A stretch of DNA of 64,000 nucleotides, from assembly GCF_020520425.1 (NCBI RefSeq), contig NC_079491.1, positions 2,852,001 to 2,916,000 of the forward strand. Reading direction: 5' to 3'. Shown piece by piece: positions 56,335-64,000 of this stretch. The translations under genes and the position numbers were made by a program. Under the pieces are notes generated by a model that worked only from the letters and a program-made list of their open reading frames with translations, ran no database searches and had not been told where the DNA came from. The stretch is from Spinacia oleracea (taxonomy: Eukaryota > Streptophyta > Magnoliopsida > Caryophyllales > Amaranthaceae). Every line of letters starts with the position of its first letter. Positions within the stretch are counted from its first letter, which is position 1.

Positions 56335-56935
56335 TAAAAAAATTATGATGACTCATAGTTTACGTGGCGCTTATATGTACCAATTAAACTTCGACATGTA
56401 AAATTGCGACAACTAAATGTTATCGCAAATTGCGACCTTTATCATCATCCAAATAAAATTATCCGTTGAACGTTTCTTTTAAGAAAAGAAAACAAAGTAA
56501 TACAAATTCCTTAAAAGAACAAGGCAATATAAATAATCCACAGACAATAAATGAAGCACACAATATGGTTACATGAAAACCCCAATACGGAGAGAAAAAC
56601 ACGATACTCTTTTCACTAATTACGAATTCAATGAATAAGTTCCACACAAACATCACTAATAACAATCTTGGAACAATAAGTTCTCCACAATTATATAATT
56701 CTACAAGTGGTAATTATAATTAAATGGAGATTGTTACTAAAAATTAAATGAAAATACCTATTAGCGTTGAATATGTAGGTTGGGTTGATTTATATCCGCG
56801 ATTATCACACACAATCCCTAATTCTTAATCAATATGTATGTCAAGACATTGTTAATATTAAAATTACAAGAGTGAAATAATAAGACCGCCTTTCAAAAAA
56901 AAAAAAAAAAAAAATACCAGACCCACACTACAAGA

Positions 56936-57341
56936 AATTGTACCATTAATGACGGGAAATCCGGTCCGTTAAAGGCCAATAATCGTTAATTAACGACGGG
57001 ATTTCCTTTCGCGAACCTGTCATAAAAGGGAATTGTCGTTAATGGAAAATCCCGTCGCTAACCCGTCGTAAATGACATTTGCGATGGTAAAATGTGTATC
57101 TTTAACGACAATCTAATAACGACGAGTCAAAAATTCCGTCGCAAAAGCTTTCTACGACGGAGCTAACAACCAAACAAAGACGGGAACAACCATCGCAAAT
57201 GTGTTTTACAACGGGATTTACCATTAATAACGCCCCCTTTTATGAAGAGTTCGCGATAGAAAATCTCGTCATTAATAATGATTATTGACCTTTAGCGACG
57301 GAATAGAATTTCCCGTTGTTAATGGTACAATTTCTTACTTA
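56936..57341. mobile_element. CACTA-type MITE, longer rearranged copy
   Basis: Begins CACTACAAGAAATTGTACCA; the right end, GGTACAATTTCTTACTTACC, has lost the final TAGTG. About 405 bp: the interior contains both a left-type half and an inverted half, so it may be a fusion of two copies. A poly-A run precedes it. Confidence 0.7.
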
Positions 57342-57400
57342 CCGTAATTTAAATTAAATGTAGGCTCCTCCCTCCGATGTTAATAGTCTCAAAGACTATC

Positions 57401-58507
57401 TGTTCCACTTTGAAGTCACAAGAGGAGCAACACAGTTACATATCAAGAGGTCTAAATGCTCACAAGAACTATCACAGACTCATGGCCACGAGTTCCTTTG
57501 TTAGACAAAGAGGAACTCATCATTGTTCCAGAGCTGGAACGTCTGAAGCTTCTGAGTTGCAAGTTCCAGACAAAAGGAAGACATAAAAGTCTAGGTAGTC
57601 TACTGTACTTAGAATTTTATGTAAATATTAATTTTGCAAAATATATATAGGATACTCAAGGAACTTGTGATTTAATTAGGCCATTTATTTTACTGGAAGG
57701 AATTTTTATGAAAACATGTAATTAAATAAAAATAAGTTTTTAATATAAAATAGATTTACGTTTTATATTATTTTATCAAAAATTATTTTCCTAAAAATTT
57801 GCCACAGTTTTTGTAAACAAATAAAATCTGTTTTAGAAAATCTTTTAGGGTTTGATTGAGTCAAACCACTAACTGCCCTGTTACTGAAACGTGGGAAGTG
57901 GTCTTCCCCTTGTTCCTCAAGTCAAGGGACGTGAAGAACAAAGCACTGGCAGTTGGCAGTTGAGGTTTTGAAGGGAACTAACCCTAGGGATAAATCTATA
58001 AAAGGGCAAGTTTGTTTTCTGGAAAATCACACAAACATTCTAAGAGTTCTTGCTTTCTTAAAACACGTATTGTCAAAGATTTTCTAAAAACATTTTGTGT
58101 CCTAGTTAATTCAAAGTTCCTAAGTGCCCTATATCCACACAAAAGCATCATTAATATATCTAGAGTTATCCAAACACGAATTGTATTTTGTATTAGTGAG
58201 GATAGAGTTATCCTGTTTAGACTTAGAGGTTAAGTCCGAGAGAGAAGTAAAAGAGTTGTACTCAGAGTAGATTACTGTGAGGAACACGAGTTTGAGAGGA
58301 ACTTGTGTTTGAGAGATTATTGTAATCGAGGTATTACTATAATAAAAGGAATTCTCTTCTTGATTAGTGTCAAGAAGTTTTCACAATTATTGTTATTGTC
58401 TTCTCTATTCTCAGTTCCTTGATTGTTTCTAAGTTCCGCAAGAAACTTTACCAAAGTTCCAATTACAATTCACCCCCCCTCTTGTGCGTGTTCCTACTGG
58501 AATAACA
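57401..58507 (+). repeat. 5' LTR of the copia element
   Basis: 1107 bp, beginning TGTTCCACTTTG and ending TACTGGAATAACA, so the ends are TGTT/AACA inverted. It ends two bases before the primer-binding site. No second copy is in the window, so the 5' border rests on the end motif and the paralogous breakpoint. Confidence 0.75.
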
Positions 58508-58509
58508 GT

Positions 58510-58522
58510 TGGTATCAGAGCC
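58510..58522 (+). other. Primer-binding site (initiator tRNA-Met)
   Basis: TGGTATCAGAGCC, complementary to the 3' end of plant initiator tRNA-Met, two bases after the LTR. It primes minus-strand DNA synthesis. Confidence 0.92.
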
Positions 58523-58573
58523 AGTACTCACTAAAAACACAGGAAACCCTATTTGAGTCAAGTTCCTGATAGT

Positions 58574-60406
58574 ATGAACTCACAAGAGAAACTGGAAGAA
58601 GGTTACTCAACGCAAAGGCCACCTATGTTCAATGGCAAGTTCTACTCATACTGGAAGAACAGAATGGAGATATTCATCAAAGCTGAAAATTACCAAGTTT
58701 GGCGTGTAATTGAAGTTGGAGACTTCGAGGTAACAAAGACCAATGCTGAAAACGAGGTAGTTCCTAAACCAATGTCTGAATTTTCTAAAGAAGACTTTGA
58801 TAAATATGAGATGAATGCTATGGCTGTCAAAATCTTGCATTGTGGACTTGGACCTCATGAACACAACAGAGTCATGGGGTGCCAGAACGCAAAACAGATT
58901 TGGGAGTTGCTACAAGTAACCCACGAAGGAACTAATGAAGTTAAGCGTTCCAAAATCGACCTTTTGATGTCTAAATATGAAAGATTTGAAATGCTTCCAA
59001 AAGAAACTATTCAAGAAATGTTCACTAGATTTACTAACATAACTAATGAATTAGTTTCTCTTGGTAGAATCATTCCCACAGATGAACAGGTGAGAAAAAT
59101 ACTAAGAAGCATGCCACAAGATGATCGTTGGAGAACAAAGGTCACTGCACTGTTTGAGACCAAGGACTTTACAAAGTTCAACATTGAACAACTTGCTGGT
59201 TCCTTGATGACACATGAATTGCACCTTGGAGCTGCTGTTCCTGAGAGCTCTAGAAACCGAGGACTTGCTCTAAAAGCTGAGGAACTCGACGAATCTGAAC
59301 CAGATGAAGAAGAGGCTGCCATGCTGGTTAGAAGAATGAGAAAGCTCTACAGGAACTTCAAACCAGGAAATCAGAAAGGAAGGAACCTTGCTAAGAAAAT
59401 CTCTAGTTCCAAAACTGAGCAAGGTTGCTTGAAATGTGGAGAAACTGATCATCAAATTCGTGAATGCCCTCTGTGGGAGAACGACAAAACCAGAGGAAAA
59501 GGGAAGGAACAGGTCAAGGATCGCTTTAACAAGTCTACCTTCAACAGGCCAAACTTCAAGAAAGCCATGATAGCTGCATGGGGCGAAGCAACAGACTCAG
59601 AAGACGATGAGGAATTACCAAATGAAGAAACCGCAAATCTCTGCCTTATGGCTAGAACAGAAGGAACTGATCAAGTTCCATCAGAAGAAGTAAGTTCCTC
59701 CACTCTTCAGTGCCTTTCAAAGTCAAAACTAATTGAACTGTTGCTAGAAACTCTAGATGATTACAAAAAGCTAAGTATGTTAAAAGCACAAAGTGATAGA
59801 GCCTTGGAACTCAGTAAAGACCATATAAATTATCTGAACAATATTAGATCTGATGTTCAAGGCAGGTTCTTTGAATTACTAGATAGAAATACCTCTATTA
59901 ATGAGTCATTCGAGAAAATTAGAAATGAAAACATCCTTCTACAAGTACAACTCAGTCAATATAAGATGTTTAATCTAAGTTTAGATCCTACAAAATCCTT
60001 GGAGATCAACATGGGAGTTTTTAACATCGACTTAGAAAATTTAAACAAAGATCTGATCACCACAAAGGAACAGAAAGAGAAACTAGAGAGGGAACTAGCC
60101 ATGGCCAGGGCACAGAGACAACCACCTAAAGTTCCTCCCAAATGGATTGAGAATGCTCAATCTAAGAGAACAGAAGGATTGGGCTTTAATCATAAAACTA
60201 GTCATAAGAAAAAGTATGTGGATCTTCCTAGTGTGAAAGTCTGTTTCTCATGTGGAAGTGGAAGTCATGTAAGTACTGAGTGTTCCAAGATGAAGGAACA
60301 GGATCAAAGAAACATAAATTATGTAAAGCAAAAATGGGTTAAGAAGTCAGAAGTTGTAGTTGAAAAGGAACTCGAGGAAACCCGAGTTCCTGTAACTAAC
60401 CTTTGA
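58574..60406 (+). CDS. gag: Copia Gag polyprotein
   Basis: The first ATG in frame is at 58574 (MNSQEKLEEGYSTQRPPMFN), about 610 codons. Residues about 15-230 are the UBN2/retrotran_gag capsid region (YSYWKNRMEIFI, QIWELLQVTHEGTNEVKRSK, TNELVSLGRIIPTDEQVRKI, LRSMP). A CCHC zinc knuckle lies near residue 283 (CLKCGETDHQIREC). A long coiled-coil-like Glu/Lys-rich spacer is followed by a second CCHC knuckle near residue 556 (CFSCGSGSHVSTEC). The stop TGA (60404-60406) separates gag from the pol frame, which opens across it. The body is intact. Confidence 0.85.
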   Translation: MNSQEKLEEGYSTQRPPMFNGKFYSYWKNRMEIFIKAENYQVWRVIEVGDFEVTKTNAENEVVPKPMSEFSKEDFDKYEMNAMAVKILHCGLGPHEHNRVMGCQNAKQIWELLQVTHEGTNEVKRSKIDLLMSKYERFEMLPKETIQEMFTRFTNITNELVSLGRIIPTDEQVRKILRSMPQDDRWRTKVTALFETKDFTKFNIEQLAGSLMTHELHLGAAVPESSRNRGLALKAEELDESEPDEEEAAMLVRRMRKLYRNFKPGNQKGRNLAKKISSSKTEQGCLKCGETDHQIRECPLWENDKTRGKGKEQVKDRFNKSTFNRPNFKKAMIAAWGEATDSEDDEELPNEETANLCLMARTEGTDQVPSEEVSSSTLQCLSKSKLIELLLETLDDYKKLSMLKAQSDRALELSKDHINYLNNIRSDVQGRFFELLDRNTSINESFEKIRNENILLQVQLSQYKMFNLSLDPTKSLEINMGVFNIDLENLNKDLITTKEQKEKLERELAMARAQRQPPKVPPKWIENAQSKRTEGLGFNHKTSHKKKYVDLPSVKVCFSCGSGSHVSTECSKMKEQDQRNINYVKQKWVKKSEVVVEKELEETRVPVTNL

Positions 60407-63085
60407 TCTCTTTACAGATTCTAGTGAAGGGGAACAGCTCGTGGTATCTCGACAGCGGGTGTTCCAAACACATGACAGGAGAGAAATCTAAATTCCTCTC
60501 ACTAGAAGCCTACAATGGAGGAACTGTGACCTTTGGAGACAACATGAAAGGAGAAATTGTTGGAATTGGAAAAGTTGGAAGGTCAAGTTCCTATGCCATT
60601 GAAAATGTATTTTTAGTCGAGGGTTTAATGCACAGTCTACTAAGCATTTCTCAATTTTGTGACAAAGGAAACTCTGTAAGTTTTACTTCTGAAAATTGTC
60701 AAATCATCAATAATAACACTGGGAAGGTTATTTTGGAAGGAACTCGTAAAGGGAACACATATTCTGTGGATCTCAATACAGTTCCCAGGAACAATTTAAC
60801 ATGCCTCAGTGCCTTTGAAGAAGATTCCCTACTATGGCACAAGAGGTTTGGACATGCTAGTTTCTCCCTGCTTGACAAACTAAGATCAAAGGAACTGGTT
60901 CGAGGACTCCCCTCAATCAAGTTCCTAACTGATAAAGTGTGTGATGCATGTGCAAAAGGCAAGCATGTCCGAAGTTCCTTTAAGTCTAAGAAATTGGTAA
61001 GTACCACAAAACCATTGGAACTCATCCATATGGACTTATGTGGCCCAATGAGAATTCAAAGTAGAAGTGGGAAAAAATATGTATTAGTTATTGTTGATGA
61101 TTACTCTCGCTTTACTTGGGTCATATTTCTAACAAGCAAGGATGAAACGTTTGATGAGTTTTTTTGCATTTTCAAAGAAAATTCAGAAAACCACAGGTCA
61201 TCAACTGATCCATATAAGATCAGATCATGGAACAGAATTTGAAAATTACAAATTCGATGAATACTGCAAGGAACAAGGTATGGACCACAATTTCTCAGCT
61301 CCCAGAACTCCACAACAAAATGGAGTTGTTGAGAGGAAAAATAGAACCTTAGAGGACATGGCAAGAACCATGTTAATAGCCAGTTCCCTGCCTAGGAACT
61401 TCTGGGCTGAAGCAGTCAATACAGCTTGTTATATTATAAATAGAGTTATGATTCGAGCAATCCTAAACAAAACCCCCTATGAGCTACTAAAAGGTATAAA
61501 ACCCAACATCTCTTACTTTAGAGCCTTTGGTAGCAAATGTTTTGTCCACAACAATGGAAAAAGGAACTTGGGGAAGTTTGATGAAAGAAGCGATGAGGCA
61601 GTGTTCCTAGGATATGCCTTAAATAGCAAAGCTTACAGAGTTTATAACAAAAGGTCTATGTGTGTTGAGGAAAGTGTACATATAATATTTGATGAATCTA
61701 ACAAAACTGTTATAGTACAGGAACAAGAACATTTCGAGATTGGTTTATCTCGTGCTGCAGAAAATGATGAGGAGTTCCAACCAAGCAAACACACAGCCAG
61801 AGGAACTGCTCAACAAAATCAAGAAGTTCCCGTACTAGTGGAACACGAAGAAATCCAAGAAGATCCAGAAACAACACCAGAACCAGAGGAACTCCACAAT
61901 GACCGACAGGGAACTCAGGTCATAGAAGGAACTGACGAAAATGCCACAACACCAGTAGCTCAGTTTCAACCTAAACCTTGGAAGCATCAAAAGTCTCACC
62001 CAATGGAACTCATTATGAGTGACATCAGAAAAGGAACTCAGACAAGGTCACAACTAAGGAACTTTTGTGCATTCCACGCGTTCCTCTCCATATTTGAGCC
62101 AAGAAATCACAGTGAGGCTCTGGAGGATGCTGACTGGATCATAGCCATGCAAGAAGAATTAAATGAATTCAAAAGAAACAAGGTGTGGCACTTGGAACCC
62201 AAACCAAAGCACCAGAAAGTGATAGGGCTGAAATGGGTGTTCCGGAACAAGAAAGATGAACATGCAACAATCATAAGGAACAAGGCAAGGTTAGTGGTCA
62301 AAGGTTATAACGAACAGGAAGGTATTGACTTTGAAGAAACATTTGCACCTGTTGCTAGATTAGAAGCCATTAGAATCTTAATTGCTTTTGCTGCCTTCAT
62401 GGGTTTTAAACTTTATCAAATGGATGTTAAATGTGCTTTCTTAAACGGTTTCTTAGAGGAAGATGTTTATGTGGAACAACCCCCTGGATTTGAAAATCCC
62501 GAATTTCCAAATCACATTTACAAACTAGATAAGGCTCTCTATGGACTAAAACAAGCCCCTAGATCTTGGTACGAGAGATTATCAAAGTTCCTCCTTCAAA
62601 ATGATTTTAAAAGAGGTAGAATAGACAAAACTTTATTTTTAAAATCTAGAGGAACTGACTTGTTAGTAGTTCAAATTTATGTTGATGATATATTGTTTGG
62701 AGCAACTAATGCGAATTTGTGCAAGGATTTTGCAAACTTGATGAGCAGTGAATTTGAAATGAGCATGATGGGGGAACTCAACTTCTTCCTTGGTTTACAA
62801 ATCAAGCAAACTGAGGAGGGAATCATGATACACCAACAAAAGTATGTGAAGGAACTCCTAAAGAAATATGAGCTAGAATCAGCCAAAGTAAACCACACTC
62901 CCATGGGAACAGCTACCAGATTAGACTCTGATCCAAATGGGAAAAGTGTGAATCAAACGAAATACAGAGGTATGATTGGATCACTATTATATTTAACAGC
63001 CAGTAGACCTGACATTTCTTTTAGTGTAGGACTATGTGCAAGATTTCAATCCAATCCAAAGGAGTCCCATCTAACTGCTCAGAAA
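60407..63085 (+). pseudogene. pol: Copia pol (protease, integrase, reverse transcriptase), frameshifted and truncated
   Basis: The protease active site is WYLDSGCSKHMTG. The gag-pre-integrase zinc finger follows (LLWHKRFGHASF ... DACAKGKH). Integrase begins LIHMDLCGPM and continues VIVDDYSRFTWV. A run of seven T at about 61158-61165 then shifts the frame by one. The rest reads on in the second frame: SDHGTEFEN and the integrase Glu in [11 protein letters not shown]. Reverse transcriptase follows ([49 protein letters not shown]) with the catalytic YVDD at about 62680-62691. Sequence ends at about 63085 before RNase H. The frame break could be a homopolymer error, but the missing 3' end is real. 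Confidence 0.88.
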
Positions 63086-64000
63086 TACTCAAAATATATG
63101 AAGATAGATTTGTCAGCAATCGATCTCAGTTTTTTTTTATCAAGAGTTGTTACTCGCATAGAAGCTAGGCCCAACCTCTGAATATAAATAACCCCCATGA
63201 TTATTTCTTTTACATCATTGAAGACGAAGCCAGACAACACAACGAAGAAGGAGCTCACGCTTTCCAAGTTAAATCTCGACGGAGCAACTATAAATATACC
63301 TCCATAATCTGTCAATTTTTAATCACCACCAACTATATTTTGTATATTGAAGCCCGTGGAAGGAGCTGTCCGTTCGTGCCAGACGCATAGCTGCTTGAGT
63401 CTGTATTTGATTCCGAAAGGAGATCTGCGTCCGTTTGTTTGAACGTTCTTCCATGGGTCTGATTGGAGCTTGTCGAGTACCGGTCCTGCTCGCTGAGGTT
63501 TGAGCTTTCCATCGCTGTCGTCGAAGAGTTGTCCGTTTTGAGGAGCGTCGCTGCTTACTGTCCATGAAGGCGTTTCCCGTGGGTCCGATAAGAGCTTGTA
63601 AAAGACATCGTCCTGCTTCTTCCGAGACTTTGCTTCTTACCGGTATGTGTTTTGATTATTCATCTTTCAGCAATCTTGAAATCTCTGTTTGAAAACCTTG
63701 CTTATTCTCTCTGTTTTATGCTACTGAACCTTAATTTTCTTTACAAAATCACAAATCACAAATGGTAATTGATGAATGATGATGGGTGATGGATGATGAG
63801 TTGATGACAATGGTGGGCCCCAACATTGTTTTTTTCTCTTTCTTTCTTTCCTTCTTTTTCACGTGAATCCCTCTTTTCTTTTCTTTTTTCTTTTTTTTTT
63901 CTTTCGAAATAACCAATGAATGTGATAATGGATGATGTCGAGGGCTATATACCTTTTTTTTTTTCTTCACATGACTTTGCTGCTTCTTTTCTCTCTCTTT
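63086..64000. other. Right-hand end: no identified gene
   Basis: After the copia break the sequence changes character. A GC-richer stretch (63360-63640) holds two imperfect direct copies of a module with GGGTCTGATTGGAGCTTGTC / GGGTCCGATAAGAGCTTGTA and TTCCATGG/TTCCCGTGG, then a good donor, CTTACCG|GTATGTG, at about 63642. It could be the 5' UTR exon of a gene continuing to the right. From 63750 to the end is a T/C-rich low-complexity run. Confidence 0.35.

Larger units (their letters stand above)
57401..63085 (+). mobile_element. Ty1/copia retrotransposon, 3'-truncated
   Basis: Order: 5' LTR (57401-58507), primer-binding site (58510), gag, protease, integrase, reverse transcriptase. The order protease-integrase-reverse transcriptase is diagnostic of copia. 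Homology stops after [12 protein letters not shown] (about 63085), before RNase H; there is no polypurine tract or 3' LTR. The left border is supported by a paralogous segment near 52010-52045 that matches up to CTCAAAGACTAT and then diverges exactly where the LTR begins. The element is rich in GGAACT/AGTTCC words. Confidence 0.9.

Overview
This is nuclear DNA of a flowering plant. The genes have short exons and GT-AG introns, intergenic DNA is AT-rich and full of transposons, and the recognisable products are plant families: ankyrin-TPR protein, CAF1-type deadenylase, single-CRM-domain splicing factor, PMEI-like secreted proteins, and CACTA, MULE and Ty1/copia elements. I suspect a Caryophyllales eudicot from the overall look of the repeats, but the sequence does not prove this. 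All exon coordinates are hand-read splice models without transcript support.

Left part (1-25 kb): three copies of an ankyrin-repeat/TPR gene like Arabidopsis At3g04710 (TPR10). Only the 12-exon copy at 4217-8765 (+) is intact. The copy at 704-2186 (+) has lost its 5' half and lies behind a broken aspartic-protease fragment. The copy at 14409-19224 (-) is the inverted sister of the first; its exon 8 carries a 4-nt deletion that stops the frame before the TPR block. A fourth, intron-containing scrap of the gene lies inverted at 23374-23935. Between them are an intronless CAF1-like gene (10534-11661, -), two SINEs and many MITEs.

Middle (25.6-36 kb): a four-exon mitochondrial-type CRM-domain gene (26654-30894, +) preceded by a probable 5' UTR minisatellite. 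It is followed by a possible CACTA-type element (30905-35659) that encloses exon-like sequence of unknown identity.

Right part (36-57.4 kb): a tandem array of PMEI-like genes on the minus strand. Copy A (37222-37761) and copy C (52577-53125) are intact; copy B (about 48897-49338) has lost its start and signal peptide. The repeated segments have been opened by insertions that can be dated relative to one another, because a paralogous segment keeps the empty site. These are a 2.1-kb MULE (41453-43557, 9-bp TSD), a 4.8-kb CACTA element (43916-48716, TSD GGT) carrying a truncated transposase gene and a bHLH gene fragment, a 1.5-kb TTA-flanked element (39755-41261), and a tandem TRIM array (51040-51931, 5-bp TSD).

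End (57.4-64 kb): a Ty1/copia element with one 5' LTR, a tRNA-Met primer site, gag, and a pol with one frameshift, broken off after reverse transcriptase. The last 0.9 kb holds no gene I can identify.
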